64,000 nt of DNA, from the NCBI RefSeq assembly GCF_020524045.1, contig NZ_JAIVKL010000005.1, positions 124,001 through 188,000 of the forward strand, in the 5' to 3' direction. Below the pieces are notes generated by a model that was given only the letters and a program-made list of their open reading frames with translations, was not told the origin of the DNA and did no database searches. The DNA is from Metabacillus litoralis (GTDB lineage: Bacteria > Bacillota > Bacilli > Bacillales > Bacillaceae). Every line of letters begins with the position of its first letter. Position 1 is the stretch's first letter. The translations under genes and the position numbers were made by a program. Positions 28,186 to 38,339 of the stretch are shown here, in pieces.

Positions 28186-28299
28186 TTGATAAAAAGTCCA
28201 CTAAAGAAACTAAAAATTTTGCAAATAATGCAATCAAAACATAACGAGCAACAAACACAAATACAAAATAATTCTTTTTTTAATTTTATTCACTTTTAG
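28186..28299 (+). CDS. Small ORF upstream of araR, 37 residues
   Basis: A TTG (28186, or 28183) follows AAAGGAG at 28171-28177 with 5-8 base spacing and opens 37 codons to TAG at 28297. The product is basic at the start (IKSPLKKLKILQIMQSK), then Gln/Asn-rich and Phe-rich. I recognise no family. Its last codons overlap the region just before the araR -10 box at 28302. It could be a real small protein, a leader ORF tied to araR, or chance. The main support is the ribosome site. Confidence 0.35.
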   Translation: MIKSPLKKLKILQIMQSKHNEQQTQIQNNSFFNFIHF

Positions 28300-28301
28300 T
28301 G

Positions 28302-28329
28302 TATAATAAAATCAGTTGTACGAATAAGT
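28302..28329 (+). promoter_or_regulatory. araR promoter with AraR operator
   Basis: TATAAT lies at 28302-28307, in the same GTGTATAATA context as the araP promoter. AGTTGTACGAATAAGT at 28314-28329 is an AraR-like operator over the likely transcription start, fitting autoregulation. Confidence 0.6.
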
Positions 28330-28368
28330 ACTTATTAGAAACATACAAGTTGAAAGTGGTGGGAACAA

Positions 28369-29499
28369 ATGGCACAACAAACAAAAGTTAGTATGGTGAA
28401 AGAAAAAATTAAAGAGTGGATCATAGACGGTAAGGTTTTACCTGGAGATAAAATTTATTCTGAAAATGAGTTAGTTAAAATGTTTGAGGTAAGTAGACAT
28501 ACAGTTCGACAAGCTGTAGGAGATCTTGTTCATGAAGGTTGGTTATATAGAGAGCAAGGTGCTGGAACATTTTGTTCAAATCGCTCAAATCAAGTTCAAC
28601 CTCAAAGTGCTAATTCAACAGGTAAAAACATTGGTGTTATTACAACATATATCTCTGATTATATTTTCCCGTCAATTATTAAAGGGATAGAATCATACCT
28701 AACTTCTCACGGTTATTCTTTAACATTTGCTTGTACGGATAATGATCCTGAAAAGGAAAAGCAGTGTTTAGAAACAATGATTAATTCTAATATAGATGGT
28801 CTGATAGTAGAGCCTACAAGAAGTAGTAGTTATAATCCCAATCTTCATTATTATTTAGAAATGGAGCAAAATAATACACCTTTTCTAATGATAAATCAAT
28901 ATTATCCTCAGCTAAATCCACCTTACATTATATTAGATGATGAAAAAGGAGGATTTATTGCTACAGATCATTTGATCAAGTTAGGACATAAAAAAATAAT
29001 TGGTTTATTTAAAAGTGATGATTTGCAGGGATTAAACAGGATGGAAGGGTTTATTCGTGCCTTCAGAGAAAATAATATCCCGTTTTTTCCAGAGATGTTT
29101 ATTACTTTCACAACAAAAGAGAGAGATTTTCTTTCTAAATTAAAAGAGGTATTAAAAGATGCTACAAATAGACCAACAGCTATAGTTTGTTATAATGACG
29201 AAATTGCCGTTCAAGTTTTAAATGTTTTAAGAGAATATGATATAAAAGTTCCAGAGGACCTATCCATCATAGGATACGATAATTCTTACTTGTCTATAGC
29301 AACAGAGACAAAGCTTACTTCTGTTAACCATCCAAAAATGGATATGGGTATTGAAGCAGCAAAATGGATAGTAGCTGAAGTGGAAAAAAGAGACAATAAA
29401 GATAATACAAGTAGGCAGAAAGTTTATGAACCTGAACTAAAGGTAAGAAACTCTACTAGCTCATTAATTAAAGTAGAAGATAGTAAGATCATTATTTAA
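28369..29499 (+). CDS. araR: Arabinose-responsive repressor, GntR HTH fused to LacI-type sensor
   Basis: The 376-residue protein fuses a GntR winged helix (about 5-72, with KIYSENELVKMFEVSRHTVRQAVGDLVHEGWLYREQGAGTF) to a LacI/GalR-like periplasmic-binding sensor (about 83-360). This fusion is the diagnostic architecture of AraR, which represses arabinose genes until L-arabinose binds. AAGTGGTGGG precedes the ATG. AraR-like operators lie before this gene, araP, abnE, araB, the wall-anchored arabinanase and GH27, so the local regulon is broad. It stands alone with its own promoter and a weak terminator. Confidence 0.9.
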   Translation: MAQQTKVSMVKEKIKEWIIDGKVLPGDKIYSENELVKMFEVSRHTVRQAVGDLVHEGWLYREQGAGTFCSNRSNQVQPQSANSTGKNIGVITTYISDYIFPSIIKGIESYLTSHGYSLTFACTDNDPEKEKQCLETMINSNIDGLIVEPTRSSSYNPNLHYYLEMEQNNTPFLMINQYYPQLNPPYIILDDEKGGFIATDHLIKLGHKKIIGLFKSDDLQGLNRMEGFIRAFRENNIPFFPEMFITFTTKERDFLSKLKEVLKDATNRPTAIVCYNDEIAVQVLNVLREYDIKVPEDLSIIGYDNSYLSIATETKLTSVNHPKMDMGIEAAKWIVAEVEKRDNKDNTSRQKVYEPELKVRNSTSSLIKVEDSKIII

Positions 29500-29566
29500 G
29501 GACTGCTATTGTGTTCATAAAAAATACAATGTCTATCGAAAATAAAGTAAATTAATTAAATTCTGC

Positions 29567-29611
29567 TGAGTGCATTTATTTAAAGTAAGTGCATTCAGTG
29601 TGTTTATTTAT
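29567..29611 (+). terminator. Probable terminator after araR
   Basis: TGAGTGCATTTA and TAAGTGCATTCA pair with two mismatches or G-U pairs and are followed by GTGTGTTTATTTAT. The stem is weaker than other terminators here. Confidence 0.5.
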
Positions 29612-29684
29612 CATGATAAGTGTAATAGTAAAGATTTTATTTCATATTAAAAGTGCTTATATGTATCAGTGAGGAGGAAGTTGT

Positions 29685-30899
29685 TTGATTTCTTTAAATG
29701 AGCTTACTAACTTAGCAAACAAATGCACATGTGGAAACCATCATAATGATATTTTAATAGATGAAATTGTTATAAGTGATGATGCATTAATTAAAGCAGT
29801 AAAATATATAGAAAAAAGCCAGTTTGAAAAAGTAGTCATAATAGCAGATCAAAATACATTTGAAGTAGCAGGCAAAAGAGTTACTGAGATATTAAGTGAT
29901 GAAAAAATAGATTATAGTATTACCATTATTAGTGCTAACAATCAAGGAGATGTTATTGCTGATGAAGAGGCTTTAATTGAGGCTATGTTAGGTATACCAC
30001 AAAATGCTGATAGTATTATTGCTGTAGGTGCAGGTACAATTCATGATATTGCTAGATTTGCTAGCTATAAGATGGCTAAACCGTTTATTTCAATACCAAC
30101 AGCCCCTTCAGTTGATGGATTTAATTCCATGGGAGCTCCTGTTGTCATTAAAGGTGTAAAAACAACTTATCAAATGCATTCTCCAATCGCAGTTTTTGCA
30201 GATATCAATGTTTTGCAAAAGGCACCTAAAGAAATGATCGCTGCTGGTTTTGGGGATATGATTGGAAAATACACATCTTTAGCAGATTGGAAGTTTTCAC
30301 ACCTCATAGCAAAAGAACCATATTGTTCTTTGTCCGCACAACTTACTAAAGAAGCACTAAATAATTGCGTGAATGCTGTAAAGCAAATTGAAAACGGTGA
30401 CAAAGAAGGCATAAAGGTATTAATAGAGTCTCTTATACAATCTGGTTTGGCAATGCTTCTTGTTGGTTATTCTTCGCCTGCATCTGGTGGTGAACATCAT
30501 TTATCACATTTTTGGGAAATGGATTTTATAAAAGAGAATAAATCACAGGTCCTTCATGGAGCTAAGGTGGGGGTTTCTTCTCAAATTATTCTAGATCTTT
30601 ATAAAAACAATGTGCTAGATCTAATAGGTAACAAAGAACAATTAAAGAATTTCTCTACAGCTGAAGCAAAGGCAATTTTTGATAAACAGCATGAAATCAT
30701 CACAATTTTAGAATTGTTACCTAAACCGAAAGAAATTGCAAATATGTTATCGATGTTAGAAGGTTCTGTTACTCCTTATGATTTAGGAATAGAGCCAGCA
30801 CTTGTTCAAGACAGTTTAAATAAAGCCCATGAATTAAGAAATCGCTATACATTGTTGAAATTTTGGAACGAGCATATAGGTGAACATCAATATGTATAA
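29685..30899 (+). CDS. araM: sn-Glycerol-1-phosphate dehydrogenase
   Basis: The 404-residue enzyme of the AraM/EgsA family reduces dihydroxyacetone phosphate to sn-glycerol 1-phosphate, using a metal ion. Visible features are the nucleotide-binding stretch IIAVGAGTIHDIARFASYKM, the family segment SIPTAPSVDGFNSMGAPVVIKG and the metal-binding SGGEHHLSHFWE. An N-terminal CTCGNHH cluster is also present. TTG 29685 is the start, seven bases after GAGGAGG. In B. subtilis araM sits in the ara operon. Here it overlaps a HAD phosphatase gene by 8 bp. In bacilli its product feeds heptaprenylglyceryl phosphate lipid synthesis; why it travels with arabinose genes is unclear. Confidence 0.88.
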   Translation: MISLNELTNLANKCTCGNHHNDILIDEIVISDDALIKAVKYIEKSQFEKVVIIADQNTFEVAGKRVTEILSDEKIDYSITIISANNQGDVIADEEALIEAMLGIPQNADSIIAVGAGTIHDIARFASYKMAKPFISIPTAPSVDGFNSMGAPVVIKGVKTTYQMHSPIAVFADINVLQKAPKEMIAAGFGDMIGKYTSLADWKFSHLIAKEPYCSLSAQLTKEALNNCVNAVKQIENGDKEGIKVLIESLIQSGLAMLLVGYSSPASGGEHHLSHFWEMDFIKENKSQVLHGAKVGVSSQIILDLYKNNVLDLIGNKEQLKNFSTAEAKAIFDKQHEIITILELLPKPKEIANMLSMLEGSVTPYDLGIEPALVQDSLNKAHELRNRYTLLKFWNEHIGEHQYV

Positions 30900-31593
30900 A
30901 GAGTTAGAAGATGTAAAGGCTGTGTTTTTTGATCTTGATGATACATTATATGATCAACTCAAACCTTTCAGCTTAGCTCTAGAGTCTGAAAATTTAACAA
31001 TAGAACCTTCATTAATTGAACCTTTATTTAAGAAGGTACGTTTTTATAGCGATTTGCTCTGGAAAACATATACGAATGGAAAAATAGATTTAGATGAGTT
31101 AAGAACAAAAAGACTTATAATGGCATGCAATGATTATAATGTTGATCTATCTCTTGAGAAAGCTAAAATGATACAAGCATCATATGAAAAACAACAGAAT
31201 TCTATAAAACCCTTCTCAGATGTAGAGTCATTAATAATAAATTTGCATCAATACAAAAAAATGGTTGGAATTATTACAAATGGTCCTGTAGAGCATCAAT
31301 ATAAAAAAATAAAAGCACTGCAGCTACATCGGTTAATATCTAGAGATAAAATATTTATTTCTGATAGTATTGGGATAGCTAAACCAGACAAAAGGATTTT
31401 TCATTATGTTCAAAAGCAAGTAGAAGTTAACTCAAACCAATGCTGTTATATTGGTGATAACTGGGAAAATGACGTAATTTCTCCCATTGAAGCTGGTTGG
31501 AAAACCGTGTGGTTCAATCATAGAAATAGAGACCCGGAAACAAATCACTCACCTATTAAAGAAATTGTAGAGTATAAAAATTTCATGGTATAG
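30892..31593 (+). CDS. HAD-superfamily hydrolase
   Basis: The 233-residue HAD phosphatase has motif I AVFFDLDDTLYD, motif II in IITNGP, motif III Lys in KPDKRIF and motif IV GDNWENDVISPIEAGW. The cap between motifs I and II is helical (subfamily IA, like YjjG/YfnB). Its start ATG 30892, preceded by AGGTGA, overlaps the end of araM by 8 bp, so translation is coupled. In B. subtilis the phosphatase beside araM is AraL, a type II (NagD-like) HAD. This one comes from a different subfamily and may fill the same detoxifying role. The substrate is unknown. Confidence 0.8.
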   Translation: MYKELEDVKAVFFDLDDTLYDQLKPFSLALESENLTIEPSLIEPLFKKVRFYSDLLWKTYTNGKIDLDELRTKRLIMACNDYNVDLSLEKAKMIQASYEKQQNSIKPFSDVESLIINLHQYKKMVGIITNGPVEHQYKKIKALQLHRLISRDKIFISDSIGIAKPDKRIFHYVQKQVEVNSNQCCYIGDNWENDVISPIEAGWKTVWFNHRNRDPETNHSPIKEIVEYKNFMV

Positions 31594-31638
31594 ACGAACA
31601 AAAATTTTTATAGAAGTTAATTGAGGGGTTCGGTTTAT

Positions 31639-32331
31639 ATGCAGCAGAATTTTAGCGTATTTGAAGGCATAAATCGTGTATTAGAATGGTTTGCGCGATT
31701 TGCTGTTTTAAATTTACTTTGGGTAGCATTTAATTTACCAATAAGTGTTCTTGTCATATCTTTAGCTTTAACCAATCAGGTGGCAGTTATTGTGACCACT
31801 TGGTTTATTATTGCACTTTTGGCACCTTTTTTCTTTTTCCCAGCAACGACAGCTATGTATGCTGTGGCTAGGAAGTGGATATTAGGAGAACGTGATTTAT
31901 CTATCATCCGCACATTCTGGGGATATTATCGAGAAAATTATAAAAGAAGCATAGCTAGTGGTGCTTTACTTGTTCCAATATGGATAATATGTGTATTAGA
32001 TATTTATTACTTTTTTCAACTGAACTTAATTGTAAGTATTATTCTTATATTTATGCTAATATTCCTATTTATATATACAACAAATCTATTTTCGATTAAT
32101 GTTAATTTTTCAGTAAGCTTTAAGTCAGCGTTAAGAAATGCACTAAGCTTTACATTGATAAAACCCTTAAATAGCTTGGTGATAGCGATGATCAACTTGT
32201 TTATTTTATACCTTAGTCTGACGAGCTATACTTTTTTACTTCCATTTTTCACAGGATCGACTATCGCATTCCTATCTTATTACACATTTAATAAAAAATT
32301 TAGTAAGGTACAAGAAATGCAAGAAAAGTAA
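31639..32331 (+). CDS. YesL-like membrane protein (DUF624)
   Basis: The 230-residue integral membrane protein is of the DUF624/YesL family. It has about six hydrophobic segments, the N-terminal RVLEWFARFAVLNLLWVAF, the family motif FFPATTAMYAVARKWILGE around residues 70-90, and KPLNSLVIAMINLF near the C-terminus. The family often sits beside carbohydrate ABC transporters and YesM/YesN systems, but its biochemical role is unknown. ATG 31639 is chosen because GAGGGG lies upstream. It ends the araM-HAD unit and lies before the abnE-type transporter. A second family member is at 52473. Confidence 0.8.
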   Translation: MQQNFSVFEGINRVLEWFARFAVLNLLWVAFNLPISVLVISLALTNQVAVIVTTWFIIALLAPFFFFPATTAMYAVARKWILGERDLSIIRTFWGYYRENYKRSIASGALLVPIWIICVLDIYYFFQLNLIVSIILIFMLIFLFIYTTNLFSINVNFSVSFKSALRNALSFTLIKPLNSLVIAMINLFILYLSLTSYTFLLPFFTGSTIAFLSYYTFNKKFSKVQEMQEK

Positions 32332-32341
32332 ACAAGTGGGT

Positions 32342-32376
32342 CAGAGTTTCTATTATAGAAACTCTGGCTTTTTTTA
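32342..32376 (+). terminator. Terminator of the araM-HAD-yesL unit
   Basis: CAGAGTTTCTA / TAGAAACTCTG is a perfect 11-bp stem with a 3-base loop, then GCTTTTTTTAT. Confidence 0.92.
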
Positions 32377-32735
32377 TACCTGAATTTTTATTAGTTTGTA
32401 TCTTTCTTTATGTCGCCTTCCTTTGAATTAAATCGTATTCTCGTGATTTTACTTATTATATTTTAAACATAAGATTTTATGTAAAATATAACCTTTATTT
32501 TAACTATCTTGTTCGGACAAATAGAGTTAGAATCAAGAAGAGCAGAAAAAATAGTAAGAATAAAGAATTATACTAATTAATTCCACTTGGAAATTTAATG
32601 TAAATTTGTAGAACAAATGATGGAAATTACTAGTAAATACGTTTATAAGTTTCTCCAACTGCTCAATATTATGTAAAATAAAGTTACAAAGAATATAGAA
32701 AGGTTGATATCATGGGATTTTTAAGGTGAATAAAG

Positions 32736-32849
32736 ACACGTACGTACCTATAAAGCAATAAAAAACAAAATAATACAAATTTTTTATAAAAACTCGTTGA
32801 CATGTACGAACAGGTGTAATAATATATAGTTAAAGAAGCGCTTACATAA
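32736..32849 (+). promoter_or_regulatory. abnE promoter with two AraR operators and a cre box
   Basis: TTGACA (32797-32802) and TAATAT (32820-32825) are 17 bp apart. An AraR-like operator ACATGTACGAACAGGT fills the spacer. A second, ACACGTACGTACCTAT, lies at 32736-32751. AAGAAGCGCTTACA at about 32833-32847 is a cre box over the start of the transcript. The rest of 32377-32942 shows nothing I can name apart from a five-codon ORF at 32713. Confidence 0.7.
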
Positions 32850-32942
32850 CAAAGATAAAATATTCAAACTAATAAAAAAGATTAAGCCACCTTTGTTCTG
32901 TAAGTCTACTTTTATATTAAAATAGCTTTAGGGGGGATTAAG

Positions 32943-34307
32943 TTGTTTAAGAAGTCTAAAAATAAACTAAGTAGGTTTTTGTTAATCTCGATGTTAGTAG
33001 TCGTTGTAGGAGGAGTTTTAGGAGCTTGTAGCAGTGAAGGTTCTGGCGGCGATAGTGGTGGTAAAGTAAATTTAACTTTCATGTTTAGTGGTCAGCCTCA
33101 AGAACAAACAGCTTATAAAAACGTAGTTAAGAAATTCGAAGAAGCTAATCCGAATGTTAAAGTAAAAACAGTAGTAACAGCTGGTGATCAATATGATACG
33201 AAACTACAAGCTGCAATTGCTGGAAACAGTGTTCCTGATGTTTTCTTCTATAATCCTGGTAATTTAAAAGCTTATGTAAACGCTGGAGTTTTAAAGGATA
33301 TTACAGAATTAGTTGAAAATGCTGAAGGTGTAGATTTAACTAAGGTTTGGGAAACTGGTATTAATAAATATCGTTATGATGGTGAAGTTGCTGGTCAAGG
33401 TGCAATCTACGGTTTACCTAAAGATCTAGGGCCTTTCGCTTTCGGATATAACAAAACAATGTTTGAAGAAGCTGGAATTCCTCTTCCAGATCCAGACAAG
33501 CCTTATACGCTAGAAGAATTCTTAGAAGTTAACAAAAAGTTAACAAAGGATAAAGATGGCGATGGCAAAATAGATCAATGGGGTACTGGACTTAATGTTA
33601 ACTGGTCATTACAACCATTTGTATGGAGTAATGGAGCAGATTGGTTAGATGAAACAAATACAAAAGTTACAGTTGATGATCCTAAATTTGCTGAAGCATT
33701 ACAATATTTTGCAGATTTACAAAATGTTCATAAAGTAACACCATCAGTTGCAGAAGGTCAAACTCTTGATACGTACCAAAGATGGATGCAAGGTCAAATC
33801 GGTTTCTTCCCAGTAGGTCCTTGGGATATGGGAGCATACAAAGATTTGAAATTCGAATATGATTTATTACCTTGGCCTGTTGGTTCTACAGGAGAAACAA
33901 AAGCTTGGATCGGTTCTTTAGGAATTGGTGTATCTGAAAAAACGAAGCATGCTGAATTAGCTGCTGAACTAGCATTATACTTATCTGCAGATGAAGAAGG
34001 ACAACAAGCATTAGTAGATCAACAAGTTCAATTACCAAATAATACAGATGTTGCTGCTGAGTGGGCTGCAGATGATTCAATTAAGCCTGCAAATAAAGAA
34101 GAATTCTTACAAATTATTGAAACATATGGTCGTGATTTACCAACAAACTTCACTTATACAGGTGAGTGGTATGATGAGTTCTTCAAGAATATCCAACCAG
34201 TAATTGATGGTAAGAAAACAGCTGAAGAATATGTAAAAGAAGCACAACCAAAAATGCAAAAACTTCTTGATAAAGCAATTGAACAAGAAGAAAAAGCTAA
34301 AAACTAA
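32943..34307 (+). CDS. abnE: Arabino-oligosaccharide-binding lipoprotein of a CUT1 ABC transporter
   Basis: The 454-residue lipoprotein has a lipobox with Cys29 (VLGACSS) and a family 1 extracellular solute-binding domain ([53 protein letters not shown]). The start is TTG at 32943, as AGGGGGG lies about eight bases upstream and the signal peptide begins there. Two CUT1 permeases follow. Position, AraR operators and neighbouring arabinanases match AbnE of the Geobacillus stearothermophilus AbnEFJ importer. The substrate is inferred from that context. Confidence 0.8.
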   Translation: MFKKSKNKLSRFLLISMLVVVVGGVLGACSSEGSGGDSGGKVNLTFMFSGQPQEQTAYKNVVKKFEEANPNVKVKTVVTAGDQYDTKLQAAIAGNSVPDVFFYNPGNLKAYVNAGVLKDITELVENAEGVDLTKVWETGINKYRYDGEVAGQGAIYGLPKDLGPFAFGYNKTMFEEAGIPLPDPDKPYTLEEFLEVNKKLTKDKDGDGKIDQWGTGLNVNWSLQPFVWSNGADWLDETNTKVTVDDPKFAEALQYFADLQNVHKVTPSVAEGQTLDTYQRWMQGQIGFFPVGPWDMGAYKDLKFEYDLLPWPVGSTGETKAWIGSLGIGVSEKTKHAELAAELALYLSADEEGQQALVDQQVQLPNNTDVAAEWAADDSIKPANKEEFLQIIETYGRDLPTNFTYTGEWYDEFFKNIQPVIDGKKTAEEYVKEAQPKMQKLLDKAIEQEEKAKN

Positions 34308-34403
34308 TTTAACAAACATAGATAATATGGTGCTGGGGCAATATTCTAGCACCATTTATCTTAAAGTATTGGAAGAATAGAAATATGTACTTAAATTCAG
34401 TGT

Positions 34404-34530
34404 CTACAGCTCCAGTGCCTTCGAAGGAAAACATTTCCTAGGTCATAAGGCAATTTGGAATTGAAGGCAAGGTGAGCCTTCTGTTCCAAATTGCCTTATT
34501 TTTCCTAGGTAAATCAAGGCGCTTGCACTT
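34404..34530. repeat. Nested hairpin repeat between abnE and abnF
   Basis: An outer element starts CTCCAGTGCC and ends GGCGCTTGCAC, like a dispersed repeat frequent in Bacillus genomes. Inside it a hairpin with 15-bp perfect arms (34446-34460 and 34484-34498) is bracketed by direct repeats TTTCCTAGGT at 34434-34443 and 34501-34510. Removing the insert would restore one uninterrupted outer repeat. Confidence 0.6.
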
Positions 34531-34593
34531 TTTACTAACTCTCTGATAGTAGATTAAGGTTAAAGCCCTTTTAAAAGAAATGGGGAGAAAAAT

Positions 34594-35487
34594 ATGAAAA
34601 ACAAAACGTCAAAACTTTATAAAAGTGAGCGAAGAAATGCATATATGTTCGTAGCATTGCCAATATTAGGCTACTTAGTATTTATTTTAGCGCCAACTAT
34701 TTATTCAGTTTATGGTTCATTTACAAGTTGGAATGGTTTAGGGCAAATGGACTTTATTGGGTTACAAAATTATGTTTTTCTACTAACCGATGAATCTTTC
34801 CATAAAGCTCTTTACAATACGGTCTTCATGATGCTTGGTATTCCATTAGGATTAATATTAGCTCTATTATTAGCTTTAGGATTAAACAGAGCGATCTTTG
34901 GAACTCAAGTTTTCCGAGTTTTATACTATGTACCAGTCATTTCTTCAATTGCTGCTATCTCAATCCTTTGGCAGTGGGCTTACAATGGTGATTATGGTTT
35001 AGTTAACCAATTTTTAGCGATTTTTGGAATAGATGGACCAAGTTGGTTAATGAATAAGCACACTGTAAAGCCAGCTTTAATTCTTATGACAGTCTGGAAA
35101 GGCTTAGGATATAGCATGCTTTTATATTTAGCTGCATTACAGAGTGTACCAAAAACGTACTATGAAGCAGCAAAATTAGATGGAGCTAATGGGTTCCAAA
35201 TGTTTAAAAACATCACATTACCGATGGTGAAACCAGTAACTTTCTTTATTGTTGTTACATCAATCATTGGTGGAGCGCAAATTTTCACTGAAATTAACGT
35301 AATGACACCAACTGGTGGTCCAGAGTATTCATCTGCAACGGTTGTTTTCTATATTTGGCAAAAAGCATTTGGTAACTTTGAAATGGGTTATGGCTCTGCA
35401 ATGGCAGTTGTTTTAGGTATTGGTATTTTCCTTGTTACCTATATACAATTTAAGGTTAATGAAAAATCATCTTATGAACTTGATTAA
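34594..35487 (+). CDS. abnF: CUT1 ABC transporter permease, MalF/AraP-like
   Basis: The 297-residue protein has six predicted membrane helices and the permease EAA loop YYEAAKLDGANGFQMFKNITLP (about 190-210). The typical N-terminal start (NAYMFVALPILGYLVFILAPTIYSVYGSFTSWNG) is also present. GGGGAG precedes the ATG. It lies 286 bases after the binding-protein gene, separated by a hairpin repeat, and 33 bases before the partner permease. The operon encodes no ATPase, so it must borrow one from elsewhere, as Bacillus CUT1 importers do with MsmX. Confidence 0.85.
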   Translation: MKNKTSKLYKSERRNAYMFVALPILGYLVFILAPTIYSVYGSFTSWNGLGQMDFIGLQNYVFLLTDESFHKALYNTVFMMLGIPLGLILALLLALGLNRAIFGTQVFRVLYYVPVISSIAAISILWQWAYNGDYGLVNQFLAIFGIDGPSWLMNKHTVKPALILMTVWKGLGYSMLLYLAALQSVPKTYYEAAKLDGANGFQMFKNITLPMVKPVTFFIVVTSIIGGAQIFTEINVMTPTGGPEYSSATVVFYIWQKAFGNFEMGYGSAMAVVLGIGIFLVTYIQFKVNEKSSYELD

Positions 35488-35520
35488 TCATGTCAGTCAG
35501 AGTAAAAGGGAGTGGAAATG

Positions 35521-36408
35521 ATGGATACTGTATTAGATAAAAAACCGGAGCCTAAAATGAAATATCAATCTGAAAAGAAAACAACAAGAATAACGAATAT
35601 CATTGTTTTCTGCTTGTTATCAGTTGGAGCAATTTTCATGGTCGCACCTCTTTTGTGGATGGTGGCAACTTCATTTAAAGAAATTGAAGAAGTGTATGCA
35701 CTACCACCTGTATGGATCCCGGAATCCTTTAATTTTGTCAAATATGTAGAAATTTGGGAAAAAGGTCCTTTGTTACAAGGTATAATAAATAGTTTAATTG
35801 TAGCTGTGTCCGTTACTGTTATTGGTACGTTCACATCTAGTTTAGCAGCATTTGCATTTGGTAAAATGAATTTTCCGTTTAAAAATGCAATTTTCCTACT
35901 ATTATTGACTGCGATGATGATTCCATATCCGGTTGTTATGATCCCGCAATTTATCATCTTTTCACAAATTGGCTGGGTAGATACTCTTTTACCGCTTATC
36001 GTTCCAGGGTTATTTGGGAATATCATCATGGTGTTTTTCTTAAGACAATATTTAACAAGTGTTCCAAATTCAATTATTGAGGCAGCAAAGATTGATGGTT
36101 GCTCTTATTTTAAAATCTTCTATAAAATCATATTCCCATTAGTTCGTCCAGCAGTTGCTGCACAGCTAATTTTATGGTTTATGACAATTTGGAATGATTA
36201 TCTAGGTCCTATTCTTTATTTAAACTCACCTGAGAAACAAACATTACAGCTTGTTATTGCAAACTTTAACTCTACTTATGCAATACAAAGTGATTATCCA
36301 TTAATTATGGCAGCATCAGTTGTTTCTTTATTACCTATGTTAATTGTCTTTATTTTCTTCCAAAAACAGATTATCGAATCTGTTGCAATTTCTGGTGTTA
36401 AAGGATAA
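35521..36408 (+). CDS. abnJ: CUT1 ABC transporter permease, MalG/AraQ-like
   Basis: The 295-residue protein has six predicted membrane helices. The EAA loop is IIEAAKIDGCSYFKIFYKIIFP (about residue 190), and the MalG-type C-terminus ends IIESVAISGVKG. Adjacent ATG codons at 35518 and 35521 are both possible. AGGGAG lies better placed for 35521, and the GTG at 35512 overlaps the ribosome site. It completes the oligosaccharide importer and is followed by a very long hairpin. The substrate is inferred from operon context. Confidence 0.84.
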   Translation: MDTVLDKKPEPKMKYQSEKKTTRITNIIVFCLLSVGAIFMVAPLLWMVATSFKEIEEVYALPPVWIPESFNFVKYVEIWEKGPLLQGIINSLIVAVSVTVIGTFTSSLAAFAFGKMNFPFKNAIFLLLLTAMMIPYPVVMIPQFIIFSQIGWVDTLLPLIVPGLFGNIIMVFFLRQYLTSVPNSIIEAAKIDGCSYFKIFYKIIFPLVRPAVAAQLILWFMTIWNDYLGPILYLNSPEKQTLQLVIANFNSTYAIQSDYPLIMAASVVSLLPMLIVFIFFQKQIIESVAISGVKG

Positions 36409-36499
36409 CTAAGCTTAAATTATGGAGCATAAATAAACTCTAGTATTCTAGAAAGTTATAGAACTCCAATATTTCTACTATAGTGGCTAAATGGAATGA

Positions 36500-36575
36500 A
36501 CTAGCTAGCCTAATCTACTTTAACTTGATTTAGATTTAGATTAGGCTAGCTAGTCACCATGTAATGGCCACTTTT
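36500..36575 (+). terminator. Long hairpin terminator of the abnEFJ operon
   Basis: Perfect 18-bp arms (36500-36517 and 36537-36554, containing ACTAGCTAGCC / GGCTAGCTAGT) are extended by ATGG/CCAT and AGTGGC/GCCACT pairs from about 36481 and end in TTTTCCTTT. Confidence 0.7.
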
Positions 36576-36586
36576 CCTTTATAAAA

Positions 36587-36749
36587 GGCTCTTTTCTGAA
36601 AGATTGTTGCTAAATGATCTTAGTATCTGTTAAAAACAGTGTTTTATTGCATAAAAAGTACGATATCCAAGAAGAAAAGATGCCACTAGATTATTTACAG
36701 TCCTGTTTACTTCAAATTACTAAAAGCAACAAAGTTTACGAAAATAGCC
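36587..36749. repeat. MITE-like element, copy D (163 bp, inverted orientation)
   Basis: It starts GGCTCTTTTCTGAAAG and ends TTTACGAAAATAGCC, the reverse orientation of copies A, C and E. It is flanked by identical TTATAAAA on both sides (36579-36586 and 36750-36757). It sits directly upstream of the frameshifted GH51 gene. I find no AraR operator between 36409 and 36775. Confidence 0.88.
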
Positions 36750-36775
36750 TTATAAAAGCAAGGGAGGTTAAATAA

Positions 36776-38277
<1,502 letters not shown>

Positions 38278-38339
38278 AAATCAGATTCTAGTAAAAAAAT
38301 ATGGAAATATCCAAAATTATAATATAGGAGTTGTCTAAC

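Noticed and set aside
32713-32730. Five-codon ORF with AAAGG upstream in the abnE leader region
   Set aside because: It lies upstream of the abnE promoter and is too short to support; probably chance.
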